Positions 35,549 to 47,064 of a DNA stretch of 64,000 nucleotides are shown piece by piece. The DNA is from Topomyia yanbarensis. Lineage: Eukaryota; Arthropoda; Insecta; Diptera; Culicidae. Position 1 is the stretch's first letter. Each line of letters begins with the position of its first letter. The stretch is taken from NCBI RefSeq assembly GCF_030247195.1, contig NC_080672.1, positions 28,589,906 through 28,653,905 of the forward strand. Reading direction: 5' to 3'. The position numbers and the translations under genes are program-made. The notes under the pieces were generated by a model that was not told where the DNA came from, made no database searches, and saw only the letters and a list, made by a program, of their open reading frames with translations.

Positions 35549-38500
35549 AAATTCCGACGTTGGAAATCTGGCGTCGGAAATCTAACGTGGGAATTCCGCC
35601 GTCGGAAAATCAATTTCGGAATTCCGACGTCGCAAATACGTTATCAAAAATCCGACGTCGAAATTTCGACTAGGAAAATCCGACATCGGAATCCCGTCGT
35701 CGAACATCCGATGTCAAGATTCCGACGTTGAAAATCCGATTTTAAAAATACGATGTAGGGAATCTGATGTAGGAAATCCGACGCCAAAAATTATGACGTC
35801 GTACATTCGATTTCGAAAGTCCGACATCGGAATTCGGACGTGAAAAATTCGACGATGTAAGTCCAAAGTCGGAAATCCGACATCACAATTAACGATTTAC
35901 TATAGAATTTCGATTTCGGCTTTTCGATATTCGGTTTTCCGATGTCTCAATACCGACATTGGATTTCTGTCGTCGTAATTTCGATATCGAATTTCTGATG
36001 TCGGAATTCCGATGCCAGGTTTTCGACGTCGGAATTCCGACATCGGATTACCGACGTCAGATTTTTGACAAAACATCGGCGTGAGGTTTTTGATGTCAGT
36101 TTTCCGAAGTTGGATTTTTGACGTCGGAATACCGACATCGGATTTGCGATGTCGGATTGCCGACATTGGAACTTCGACAGCTGAATTTCTATATCGGATC
36201 TTAGACGTGGGAATTTCCAGACGTCGGATTACCGAACGTCGAGTTTCCGGAAGCTCGAATATTCGACAGCGAAATACAGATAAATGATTTCCAAAGTCGG
36301 AACTCCTACTTCGGAATTTCTACGTCGGATTTACGGGATCACATTTTTGACATTGGAATTCCGACATCGGTTTTCCGACATCGAAATTCCGACATCGGAT
36401 ATCCGAACGATGGATTTTCGAAGTGTCAGATTTCCAATGTCGGATTTTCGAAAGAATTTCGGCGTAGGATTTTCGTTGTCGATTTTACGATGCCGGAATA
36501 CCGACATCGGATTTGCGATGTCAGATTGCCGACGTCGGAACTTCGACAGCGGATTTTCTGTATCGGATTTTTGACGTGGGAATTTCGACATCGGATTTAA
36601 TACGTCAGAATTCCGACATCGGATTCCCGTACGTCGAATTTTCCACGGCGTAGTTCCGATGTCAGACTTCAATCGTTGCTGCTCCCTCTTCGGAATTTCT
36701 ACGTTGGATTCACGATCTCGGATTTTCGACGCCGGATTTTCGATATAGGATTTTCGACGTCAACGTGCCGACAACGGATTTCCGACGTTTGTTTTTGATG
36801 TTGATATTCCGAAGTCGGATTTTCAACGGAATTTTAACGTCGGATTTTCGACATCGGATTATCGATGTCGGTGTTCCGAGATCAGCTTTAAGGCTACACA
36901 ATTGTAACATCGGTTTTCTCACGTCGCAATTCCGACATTGGATTTCCGACAGCACGTTTCCGACGCTGGATTTTCGTTATGGGAATTCCGACATCAGATT
37001 TCCGATGTCGGAATTTCGACGCCAGAGTTCCGACGTCGAAAATCTGGTACCGAAAATCCGAAATCGGAAATCCGATATCGAAAATCCGCTCTCGGCATTG
37101 CAACATCAGAAATCCAATGCCAAAATCTCCACGTAGAAAATCCGACATCGGCATTCCGGCGTCGAAAATCGCATATCGAAAAAACGACGTCGGAATTCCG
37201 ATGATGAAATTTCGACGTAGGAAATGTGATGTCGTGAAATCGATGTCGGAATTCCAACGTTTAAATCCGGTATCGAAAATTCGACGTCGAAATTCCGAAG
37301 TCGGAGTTCAGACGCTGAAAACCTAACGTAGGAATCCCGACGCCGAAAATCCGACCTCAGAAGTCTAAAATTCGACGTCGGAATCTCAACGGCACAAATC
37401 CGATATCGAAAACCTCACGTCGGAACTCCGACATCGGAAATCCGAGGTAGGAACTTCGCCATCGGAATCCCAATGTCTAAAATCTGATATCGAAAATCTG
37501 AAGTCAAAATCCAATGTCGGAATTCCGACATCGAAAATCAGATAGCCGATGAAATTCTGACGTCAGAAATCTGATGTCGTAAAATCGATGTCGGACTTTC
37601 AACGCTGAAAATATGATATCGAAAATCCGATGTCAAAATTCCAACGCTGAAAATCCGATATCGCAAATTCTACGTCGGAGCTCCGACGTTGAAAATCCAA
37701 CTTGGGAATTCTAACATCGAATAACTGCGACGTCGGCAATCCGATATCGGAAACCTGATGTTGGAATATGATGTCGGATTTCTGATGTCGGGAAACCGAT
37801 GTCCGCCATAGGAATTCCGGCGTTGAAAATCCGACGTCGAAAATCCAACGTAGGAACTCCGGTGTTGAAATCCGATTGCGGAATCTCAACGGCACAAACC
37901 AGATATCGAAAATCTGACGTCACAATCCAATGTCGGTAATCCGATGTCGGAAATCCGCTGTTGGAATTCCGACATCGGAAATCCACTGCCAAAATGCCCA
38001 CGCCGAAAATCCAACATCGGAATTCCGACGTCGAAAATCAGATATCAAAAATCCTACGTCAAAATTCCGACGATGAAATTTCGACGTTGAAAATCAGATA
38101 TCGAAAATCCTACGTCAAAATTCCGAAGTCGGAGTACAGGCGTTGAAAATCTAACGTAGGAATTCTGACGTCAGAAGTCCGATTTCGGAAACCTAATGTT
38201 GGAATACGATACGGAACTCCGACATGGGAAAACCGACGTACATAGGAATTCCGACGTTGAAAATTCTACGTCGATGTAGGAAATTCGACGTTGAAAATCC
38301 GACGTCGGAATCTCAACGGCACAAATCCGATATTCGATGTCGGTAGTCCGATTTTGGAATTATCACGTTGAAAATCCGACATCGAAAATCCGTTATCGAA
38401 AATCTTGCGTCAAAATCCGATGTTGGAAATCCGCTGTCAGAATGCCGAAACCCCCATGTCGAAAATCTGACGTCGAAATTACGACATTGAAATTCCGACG

Positions 38501-38569
38501 ATGAAACTCCGACGACGGAAATCTGATGGTCGGTCGTAATTCCAGTGTCGGATTTTCGACGTCGGAATT
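35549..38569. repeat. 3-kb minisatellite of a self-complementary 14-bp unit
   Basis: About 215 degenerate units with consensus near ACGTCGGAATTCCG; successive starts (for example 35557 onwards) keep a 14-base step with occasional slips. The reverse complement of the unit is a rotation of itself, so the consensus has no strand. Variants do have polarity: A-rich units (GAAAATCCG) on the plus strand at 35549 to about 35885 and about 37030-38530, T-rich (GGATTTTCG) at about 35900-37015 and again in the last ~35 bp. The consensus contains no stop codon in any frame, which explains many spurious 60-126-codon frames here, with 14-residue periodicity. Confidence 0.95.
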
Positions 38570-38729
38570 ATGATTTATTGTTATTATTTATTTATTTATT
38601 ATTGCTTATTTATTTATAAATTATTTTATGAAATATGTGTATCTTTTACTTGTTCTTTCGTATCTTAAAACAAAAACTCACACGATAAACCGGACCGTAA
38701 AAAGAAAGAAAATGTATTTATCGGGTGTG
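38570..38729. repeat. TTTA-rich simple sequence flanking the minisatellite
   Basis: TTATTTATTTATTTATTATT-type sequence to about 38625, followed by AT-rich unique sequence. Confidence 0.7.
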
Positions 38730-38850
38730 TGACGTTAGGCATAAATACGTTAGGTATACATACATTAGGCATAAGTACATGAGGCATAATGGACGATAGA
38801 CATAATTCAAAAACGTAATCGCAAGGCTTTCTTTATTGAAGAGGTTTGAA
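38730..38850 (-). repeat. TAACGT/TCCATTATG repeat, copy 2 (inverted)
   Basis: The minus strand reads AAAGAAAGCCTTGCGATTAC then TCGTCCATTATGCCTCATGT and further ATGCCTAA phrases, as in 22218-22345. Confidence 0.6.
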
Positions 38851-39029
38851 CCTTTCGCTAGTTTTTCCGGTTTATAAAAAAACCTATGCTTAGCTACGCC
38901 ATATCTTCGTATAATTTCAACAAAAGACTGCAAAATGAAAAATATGCGAGATATTTATCCCTTACAAGCGTAGAGTTTTCTTCTATTTTTTCCGCAGATG
39001 GGCTGGATACTTTTTTCATGTAAGCGAAT

Positions 39030-39310
39030 AGTTTTGGAATTTGCGTTTCGACTTCGTCTCATCAGAATCCGACACTAACTCAGTACACGTACAAAGCTAG
39101 CGCTGGATTAACGCTAGCTCCAAAAAAACGGAGACATAATTTGTGTTCCTGAGTAAACTGCTAGTTATGCGTGATGTCCCGCAAGAAAAGAAACTCTTTT
39201 TAAGCTGTTGCGAACTAACGAAATCTAAACAATTAAGTTTGGCTTAGCAGACCAATGCAAGATACACTATGCTATATTTCTCCTTAGTGGAGAACAACCT
39301 ACGGAAACTC
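39030..39310 (+). repeat. Dispersed repeat family G, copy 4 (most complete)
   Basis: Runs from TTGCGTTTCGACTTCGTCTC through TCCGACACTAACTCAGTAC, GCTAGCGCTGGATTAACGC, TGTGTTCCTGAGTAAACTGC and GATGTCCCGCAAGAAAAG to CACTATGCTATATTTCTCC. No open frame. Confidence 0.65.
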
Positions 39311-40294
39311 GCAGTGTTATGGATAACATCAGCATTAGGCTACGGATGTGATGTTCGTGATGATTTTATGTTTCGGTAAGTCTTCACATTACAAGGAAAT
39401 CTTTCTCCCTCGTATCAGACAGCTTCCGTAGTTCTATCTTTGACGGCTCCAAGAATGTAATCTTTACACTGAATATTATGAAAGATAAGAATCAGCAATA
39501 TTCGTATATTCGTTGAATGAATAATAGAATACATCGTTCTTTCATTCATGAGCTGTTCTTCATGGCTTATAATTTCTTCTCGATCAATTGCATCGTGCAT
39601 GTATGTAAGAACTAGTCTAAGTTAATGTGCGTTATTCATACCCTAATATAAATAAGATTGATTTTAAACAAGAGTGTTGAGCCTGTTTTAGTCCTATGTC
39701 ATTTCTCGGATGTTAGTCGAGAAATTAACGCAAGCTGAGTTTCCACATGCCAAGCATTTTCAGTCTACTTCTTTTATTAGAGCAAAGATCTCTTCAGGTA
39801 TATACAGCAAATTCAAATGTTGATCGAGTTTGATCAGTTTTCAGAGTAATTCTACAACATCAAAAAAGTTCATACATTCATCATCTTACCACCCGAAGCC
39901 ATCACCGCCCAAAAATGAGTTTCTTGAAATGATACTTCAACATGATAATTTATGGCTAACGTCCATTATGCCAATCGTCTTTATGCCAAACGTACGTATA
40001 CCGAACCGTTAGAGGAAAAAATCCAGCACTCTAAGAACTATGTTGTATGGCATAAATATATTTTTTGTTCATAGTCATGTTATACGGATTCAAAAGCAGT
40101 TTAAAATTAATACAAAACCTATCACATCTCTTTTCAAACAAGCCACAGCGATTTGGTCTTCAGCAAAGTTGTGTGTTTTGTGACAATAAAAGATATTTCT
40201 GAATAAAATAATCGCTAGAATTCAGAAACAAAAATGGTTTGCTTAAAAATTGCAATTTAAGGAGAAAAAACGACCCATAAGACGATAACTATTT
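39311..40294. other. No supported gene
   Basis: AT-rich. It contains a short TAACGTCCATTATGCCAATC piece at about 39955 that belongs to the family described at 22218. Confidence 0.45.
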
Positions 40295-40814
40295 AAGGCT
40301 CAAGTTACTTTCTTTGAGCATGTGTAAGAATTGAACGCTTGGTAGTATGCGTAGGAAAAATTATGTACATCTTTGCCGTCGGTTTATCCATATAAAGCAT
40401 TTATGGAACTGTAAAAGAAGAAAATCAATCGATTTATTAGATATTCACGATTCAAATCATGCAAAATAGTTGGTGGAAAAACAATTGACCGGGCGGAATG
40501 GTGCTTTCGAAAAAGTGGCTGTGGTTTTTTTACTACGCAGTTGTGTTGCGTGCCCCAGCACAGTGTGGTGGTATGACAAAAAATCGCCGCCATTTTTTCA
40601 AAAGTACCATTCCGCCCGGTCAATTGTTTTCCCCCAAACTATTTTACATAATTTGAATTGCGATAACCCAATAAATGGACTGATTTTCTTCTTTTAGAGT
40701 TTAACAAATGATTTATATGGATAAACCGGTGACCAAGTTGAACGCATTTTTTACCAACGCATATTATCAAGCTTTCAATTCGTATATACGCTCACCTAAA
40801 GTTTTTTGAACCTT
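40295..40814. repeat. ~520-bp palindromic foldback element
   Basis: The arms meet around 40555: AAGGCTCAAGTT... on the left is mirrored by ...TTTTGAACCTT on the right. The inner parts GGTTTATCCATATAAA and ACAATTGACCGGGCGGAATG are nearly exact. Similarity falls toward the tips. Non-coding. Confidence 0.85.
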
Positions 40815-40825
40815 GAGAAAGCTTC

Positions 40826-41020
40826 GAAAAGCGGTCATCTTGGAAAATAAAAAAGCAGTTTTTCCTCATTTCTCGTTGGAAAAATGTTCATGAAAATGAA
40901 TTAATGTATTGGGGGTTTCGGTAGAGTAATATAGATTCATTTTCAAGAAGATTTTTCACACGGTGTGAGAAAAAACTGCTTTTTTCGTTTTCCAAGATGG
41001 CCGCTTTTCCAAGCATTCTC
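40826..41020. repeat. Second foldback, directly adjacent
   Basis: GCTTCGAAAAGCGGTCATCT with TGGAAAATAAAAAAGCAGTT is mirrored at 40970-41018 (minus strand GCTTGGAAAAGCGGCCATCT). Arms are about 50-80 bp with a ~60-bp centre. Confidence 0.75.
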
Positions 41021-41273
41021 AGTTAGAGGCAGAGAAAATACGTCTTCAGCAGAATTTATTGAACTGTTCTCCTCTACAACTCTCTCGAAGACACTCATGC
41101 GATATCTCTTTTCGTTTAAAAGTTAACTTTTATATAGCTTACTATGATCAATTTCTTAAAAAAGGAATATCACCAAAAGCTGGCGGATACTCCATCCAAT
41201 AAGGCTTGTCCATTTCTGTGCGTTTAGCCCCACGTGAACTATTCTGATGGTTTTGTCGTCTATAGTATATGTA

Positions 41274-41592
41274 GGGTGATGAGCCTATTTGCGCCATGTT
41301 TCTATTATCACCCTATCCATTTGAAGCCGTTGGCTAGAGCAGTGTCTGCCATCTTTGTTCAACGCATTGAGTCAAATGGTAGCGCAACAATAGGGGCACT
41401 CGATTCGAGTTTTCATTGTGCTCAAACACGAGAATTTTACTGTTTTCAACGCATTTGTGTTATTATATTGGTTCTTAACAACGAAGCGAAGCGGTTGATG
41501 TCCATTTTTACGCATTCCATTGATTGTAAGGCAAGAAATGATCGAATTAGTGAGGCACCTTGCTTAGTATGGTGAAAATAGGCTCATTACCC
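41274..41592. mobile_element. TA-flanked MITE (GGGTRATGAGCC ends)
   Basis: Left GGGTGATGAGCCTATTTGCG, right (minus strand) GGGTAATGAGCCTATTTTCA, each next to TA (41272-41273, 41593-41594). The 113-codon open frame crossing it has no known domain and includes the terminal repeat, so I do not call it a gene. Confidence 0.72.
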
Positions 41593-41594
41593 TA

Positions 41595-42081
41595 TTAAGG
41601 GTTTCCAATTAAAGGGAATCCTCCCAATGTGATGGACTACTTTGAAGCTTGCTATAACCTGAAAAACGGAATGAAAATCGCTCGGGGTCTTCTTATACAA
41701 GATTTCAAACTTCTAAAACTTGTATGTCAACCCGAGCAGATGAAAATAAATCCTGACCACTGATTTAAAATACTCCTCGAACTTAAAACATTCTGAGATG
41801 TTATGTAATATTTATTTCAATAAACCTGTAATAAAATTAAAGTGATTTTTCTTGTTTCAAATTCTGCAGGAGTTTTATTCCATTCCAAATTATTTTGATT
41901 ATTGAGAAAAGGTGAAACAAGACTTAGGGTAGGGTTATTAAACACAACTATGAAATAAATTTAAGGTTAAATACAACCGATCCGGTTACTGCCCTAGTAG
42001 ATATCAACTACATAAAATGGGAAAAGTTCAAAGTCCAAATTGTCGTTTCTTTCAATTTAAGAATGAGACAGCGGAGCATCT
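41595..42081. other. No supported gene
   Basis: AT-rich sequence without recognised structure. Confidence 0.45.
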
Positions 42082-42295
42082 ACACTAAGAAACAAAAATA
42101 TGCATAGTTTGCATACTTTATATTCCCGTCTTTTTTTCTTCTGCTGTGATTTTTATGCATTTTCATGCATATTCTTCTAGTAATCATTCAATGAGTGGAT
42201 AGACCGAATATGTCCAATGCATAAAATTTACAGCAGAAGAAACGAGAGGCAGATAGAAAAGTATGCTATCGATGCATAAATAAAATTCTGTGTGT
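42082..42295. mobile_element. Small palindromic MITE (214 bp)
   Basis: ACACTAAGAAACAAAAATAT and (minus strand) ACACACAGAATTTTATTTAT form the ends. Inner matches include GCATACTTT, TTTCTTCTGCTGT and TTTTATGCATT. Confidence 0.72.
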
Positions 42296-42765
42296 AATTT
42301 GTGATTGCAGCGCTCTTGTTAGTTACAGATATTCAATTTTTGGAAAAGGGTTCCTACAACAGCCCACTGAGATTTGGCAATCAATTCCTAGTAAGGTAAT
42401 CAGATTCATTAAACGAGTTGATTCTAACTGGGATAATATGCAAAATCAGACAAGGCCCTTCTTATCTCAATTATGAAGGGAAAGCTGAGGTGCATAATAT
42501 GAAATTGAGTCATACCACAATAATCCTGTAAATGGTCGCAGTGGTAATCAAGCTATACAAGGTTTAAAAAAAATCGATACGAGCGCGTTATAGCTTGCAA
42601 GTTTGACAGTTACCTTATTGGACAAATGACAACGAAGCCGATCCGGATCTGTTATATTTCATCGAAAGTTTTACTCTAATTGCCAAGGGTCGCGTATATT
42701 ATCGAATATGAATGAAGTTATGCTAAATTTTTCTGCTAAAAATAAATTGATTTAGTTAAACATAC
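42296..42765. other. No independent feature; would be intron of the candidate gene on the minus strand
   Basis: AT-rich, with no repeat identified. No acceptor or following exon could be assigned. Confidence 0.35.
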
Positions 42766-42993
42766 CTCAGTTGATTGGTAATTAGTAGCTCGGGTTTGAT
42801 TAATATGATTATTTATTGGATTAATTAAGGCTTGATTACTACAAGTTCTCACAGCACAGCTACACTTGCAAGGTTTTAGAATTTCGCCTGAACTTAATTG
42901 TGCTACTTCAATGTTATCGTAATACATTTTCGTTTTAATCCATCCCTTCGCGTAGATCGCTATGTTTCCCTCACCAACTTTGTGATACGGCAT
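42766..42993 (-). CDS. Candidate first coding exon of an unrecognised gene
   Basis: Starts at ATG 42991-42993 and runs 76 codons to GAG followed by GTATGT (intron starts at 42765), a strong donor in phase 0. The peptide begins MPYHKVGEGNIAIYAKGWIK, continues with a YYDNIEVAQL segment and a cysteine cluster (CKCSCAVRTC), and ends in an Asn-rich stretch. Composition is more protein-like than in neighbouring frames, and the 300-400 bases upstream on the minus strand have GC-richer, UTR-like character. I do not recognise a family. No signal peptide is evident, and downstream exons were not identified in the AT-rich sequence below 42766. It could still be a chance open frame. Confidence 0.4.
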
Positions 42994-44662
42994 TAAAGGA
43001 GGATAAAATCTTCTTTTTGTCTACTGCTTCCACGACAAAAATCGCTCTCTTTCAGTTATTTTTTGTACTCGGCGAAAATTCGAACCCGTTGAACAGAGCA
43101 CTGCGTTTAAAACTTAATCCCGTTTCTTCTCATTGCCAAATCGATTCGCAAGCACAGGAATCCACGATCGAAATAATAATAATAATAACAATAACACTAA
43201 AATACCTTTGCATTCACTCTTTATCGAGACTTCTTCGGACCCTTCTGCGTCGGTCGCTGCGAACTTTTAGTTCCAGATTTTCTGGGTTAGGGTCCCGCTC
43301 TACAAGCAGGAATTTCGTTGTTCATTAACTACGTAACCGGTTCGCCCGAATCGTCACTCACTTAGCCGGGAATCGCATCGTAATAATTGAACGTCCCCGT
43401 CGAAAGGCGTTCCACATCATTCGATATCTTATCCTCGCACATTGATGAGCACAGAATGCTTTTAACTATAGGTGCTGAAAGAGAGCTAATGACTTTAAAT
43501 TAATATCGTCGTGTTCGCAGGGGGGATCGAGGAGGTTCACCATCGGAGAATTGAGTCGTTTGTTCCACTTGGGTTATAACCGCTGGCATGCGCAGCGTGG
43601 GGGCTAGGAACTGATAGAGCCCAATGGATATGACTATTAGGCTTTAGCTCCTCCTAGAGACCCCTCCACTGCACACACCCGTGCTTGTGATATCCACTTT
43701 CGCATATCTGGAATTGGATTGGCACTATGTGGTAAGATTCGGTGTTAGTTAAAATGGTGGAAAATCACATTTTTTGGCCCTATATCGCTATATCTTACCG
43801 ACAGTGCGAGACCACTGCTTTGAAATGCGTGCAAAACAGGTTCTGGCTGCTTTTAAAGAATATTTCAACCATAAATGATTTTTCGCAGCATTAGCCTTCT
43901 TTTAATGCGGACGGGCTTTTAACTCTTGTGATAAGCGATGACCGTAAAACCGTGTGATTATGTATGGAGATTATTACACTGGAATAAATTGTGGAAAAAA
44001 ACGTCCTCAAAAAAAACTTTACTAAATTTACATGAAACAGAATGTGCTCCGGAATATGTCGAACAGTTTTAGTTTTCCTGAGGCTGACATATTTCAGTTT
44101 TCTAACTCCATTTTCGTGTGCCACTTCCCCCTTACTATACACAAACAATCATACAGTGCGGCGACAAGAGCCCACCTTGTTTGCCACTCCAATGTTTGGA
44201 ACCCGTCAAGGACACAAGTAGCACTTTTGTAGGCATGCGACTTTTTGCCTGTCTGTCTGTGTTCCTTTAATTTTGGAGCAGTCAGTCGTTGCATTGCCGT
44301 TGCATGGTTACCAGAAATGAAAGTGGCTATACATTTCAAGTGCGCGCTTCACGTTGCAACTGTTTCGACCGGGATAAAGTTATGTGCTAAAAATATGAGC
44401 AGTCCAGAAACAGGCAGGCTGCGTCTTTCAGCAATGGGGTTTGGATGTCGATGATCCCATTTTTACAGTCTACAGTAAGGATTCTTTGGGGTAGGGAACA
44501 AGCATCTGAATGGGTTTGCTTCCAGGTTAGGCAAATCGAAAATACAGCCTACTTCTGTGAAGTATGATGTTCAGTTGTAGATCTGTCACTTTCAGAGCGG
44601 AAAATTTCCATCCAAACGGTAATCGTTTCTACTTGTTCAACTCAGGAAAAAAACCTCTGATC
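42994..44662. other. Intergenic; possible divergent promoter region
   Basis: Lies between the candidate minus-strand exon and the UQCRB gene. TCAGTT at 44571-44576 fits an insect initiator about 90 bases upstream of the UQCRB ATG. No TATA box is seen. The GC-richer part at 43230-43420 could be 5' UTR of the minus-strand gene. Confidence 0.35.
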
Positions 44663-45150
44663 ATGTTCCCGAAAATGGCTTACGTTGCCAGAATAGGTCC
44701 TAAAAAAGCATGTAAGTAATGTCTGATTAGTACATATATTGGTCGTGAATCGTTCCTAATCAGTAACCTTTTTTTAAAGCCGCTATCGGAAAATGGGCCT
44801 ACAATTGGGCCGGATTCAACCAGTATGGTATGTAAACACGCATAACCCCAACAAATCTAGTGTATCACAACATTAAAGCCTCTAACTCACCAACACCCGC
44901 TGTAGGTCTATACCGTGACGACTGCCTGGCCGAGGACCGCGATGTGAGGGAAGCAGTTCGACGCCTGCCGGAGAAATTGAAGGACGAGCGCAACTATCGT
45001 TTCATGCGAGCATTGCACCTCTCGACGACGCATACGGTCCTGCCGAAGGAGCAGTGGACCAAGTATGAGGAGGACGTCAAGTATCTGGAACCGTACCTGG
45101 AAGAGGTGAAGCGGGAGCGCAGAGAAAAAGAACAATGGGAGACCATGTAA
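44663..45150 (+). CDS. UQCRB: Cytochrome b-c1 complex subunit 7 (14 kDa ubiquinol-cytochrome c reductase subunit)
   Basis: Three exons: 44663-44711, 44780-44827 and 44906-45150, giving 113 residues. Introns are 68 and 78 bp with donors T|GTAAGT and G|GTATGT and acceptors TTTTTAAAG and CTGTAG. The protein begins [16 protein letters not shown], continues [20 protein letters not shown] and ends with the family hallmark [20 protein letters not shown] plus a charged helix. Length matches the usual ~110 residues. An in-frame ATG at 44675 is an alternative start. The protein is a matrix-side subunit of respiratory complex III in the mitochondrial inner membrane, needed for assembly around cytochrome b. 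The family has no cleaved presequence. ATTAAA at 45234-45239 may serve polyadenylation. It is the only confident host gene in the window and shows no disruption. Confidence 0.96.
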
Positions 45151-45884
45151 TGTTAAAGCTAAAATTTTGAGATAAACGCTGGCAATTTAACACATTATAG
45201 TTTTGGGTTGTTTTCTTCAAGGTAAAAGGTGTAATTAAATGCGATCAATTCAGTTCTAGTTTATTGCTTGATTTTTTAAGGGTTGGTGTCCAGGAGATTG
45301 AAATTACTGGGTTCCTGCTCTCACATCGTTGGAAATGACAAAACTGGACTCTACTCTCCATTTTATGACTCTAATTTTTGTATCAATTTAGTAAACTAAT
45401 TCTTATCATTCTTCGGGGACAAATCTGTTTGCGAGACTCCCAGCTTTCTTCTGACATATCGAACGAAAAGGTTGGGGTAAGTGGAGGAGATCAACAACAG
45501 ATATATTATTTGGGATTGTTAATACAGGTTTTTAACTAGAGATATTCGTGTATTGAGCAATTAAATCTAGAAAAATGCATTCAAATTCTATTATGTAATG
45601 AAGGCTTATACTTATGTAGATATTCAGAGGCGACCTTTTTCCCAATATCGGTGTAGTAGCAGTTATATCAGGGACAGGAAGGAGAAGGCAGTCATGACGA
45701 CAGGGAAAGGAGCACAAAACTTGTAATTTTCGGGCAAACTGACGATTATTGCCATGAGTTAGCGCCTCAGACTGCCAAGACGTCAGTTGCTGGGTTGCTT
45801 TGTTCCGACCTGCAGCGAATCCTTCAAAATGGTAAGGCCATCAGGTCTATTTCGCATCAAATCAAGACAGGACAGGAACTTTTA
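45151..45884. other. 3' flank of UQCRB; no further gene
   Basis: AT-rich. No open frame with a recognised motif and no repeat identified. Confidence 0.5.
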
Positions 45885-46190
45885 AAAACGAAAAATAAAA
45901 AGACAGTTCCGAAGTAACAAGTTACTTTACGCTTGTCTGGATATGCCGTAGACTCATGTGATTCGCATTTCTCATGCCAAAAGACCCTGACTCCAACGGT
46001 AGCAGACAAAGGGTTAAGTCGCCGGAAAACTCTAAACTTGTCCATATGACCCTTCCATGTTTTTCTAAACTTTCTCCCTTCAACTCCTTGCTCTCCCTTG
46101 AGTACTATGGCTCTTAATATTGAAAAATATATTTCACCTTCCAGTCCCTTGCTAATTAAATGCCGTAACAACAGTTGATAAATAAAAAGA
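45885..46190 (+). repeat. Dispersed repeat R4, copy 2 (uninterrupted)
   Basis: Matches 34046-34520 without the SINE: GATATGCCGTAGACTCATGT, CTCCCTTGAGTACTATGGCT, CTTAATATTGAAAAATAT, CCTTCCAGTCCC, AATGCCGTAACAACAG. Confidence 0.7.
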
Positions 46191-46208
46191 GTGGGACTAA
46201 ATTTATAT

Positions 46209-47029
46209 AGGGGAACCCGGGGCTATTAAGACAGTGGGGGTAATTCGGACCCCCTCGATTTCCCAGAAAATAGCAAAACTTTCTGACTATAGTACATATT
46301 CGTGGAAGCGCTATTCTGAAACGTTAATTTTGAGAGCTGAAGTTGAATCTTTGTTCTTTGTAGATAGAAGATACAACGTGTTTCGTTGTTTTGCAATTCT
46401 CAAAACAAAAATCATTATATCGGAAAAACCGTGATTAAAGCAACATATAAAAGTGAAAAAATAAAATGGTAAGTGTTTTGGAAAGCTTGAGGCTCCTATT
46501 TTATGGTATGATTTTTGTTTGGGTGAAAACAGAGATATTTTCGAGAGGCTCACCGCTTTTGTGCGATATGAGCGTACAGGGCTATTCGGACCCCCTATTC
46601 CGTCAACCACAGTTCAGCGGCTTGCGGCTGCGCACACCATTGCACACGCCAGAGCAAAGAAAATACATGAGCCGTCAATCGACAGCTGTGACATACCATA
46701 TTAAGTTTTTGTAAGGCAATTTATTTATTTTTTTGTTTCTTAAGGAGTGTCTCTTGTAACTAATTCATAAGTAAACATAATTCCATTGTAAAAAAATTAA
46801 AGAAAAATTACGGTCTGAATTGCCCTTGTAAAAAGATGGAAAAACGTAGAGGTTTGCAAATCGTCGCCTAGCGCTGCCATTGAGTGGTGTAAATGAACCT
46901 TTTATGGCACCAAAATGTAGCTGAGGTTTCAAACTAACAATTAGGACTTTTGGCCGGTAACTTTTTTCACATGTATCCATCTAAGAGGGCGATTTGCTTA
47001 AGTAGGTCCGAATAGCCCCGGGTTCCCCT
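46209..47029. mobile_element. AGGGGAACCCGGGGC element, copy 2 (complete, 821 bp)
   Basis: Perfect 19-bp terminal inverted repeats AGGGGAACCCGGGGCTATT. An internal copy of GGCTATTCGGACCCCC lies near 46580. No long frame. It serves as the empty-site reference for the nested insertions in copy 1 at 23789-29097. Confidence 0.88.
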
Positions 47030-47064
47030 GTTTCACGTTTTTACAACATTGTATATATGGTACA

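Noticed and set aside
35519..38146. More than ten overlapping open frames of 60-126 codons on both strands
   Set aside because: All arise from the stop-free 14-bp repeat and show 14-residue periodicity; no start context, splicing or domain.
35549..38569. CRISPR-like regular spacing
   Set aside because: The period is 14 bp with no unique spacers, and the DNA is eukaryotic.
41234..41575. 113-codon plus-strand frame
   Set aside because: It includes the terminal repeat of a MITE and no known motif.
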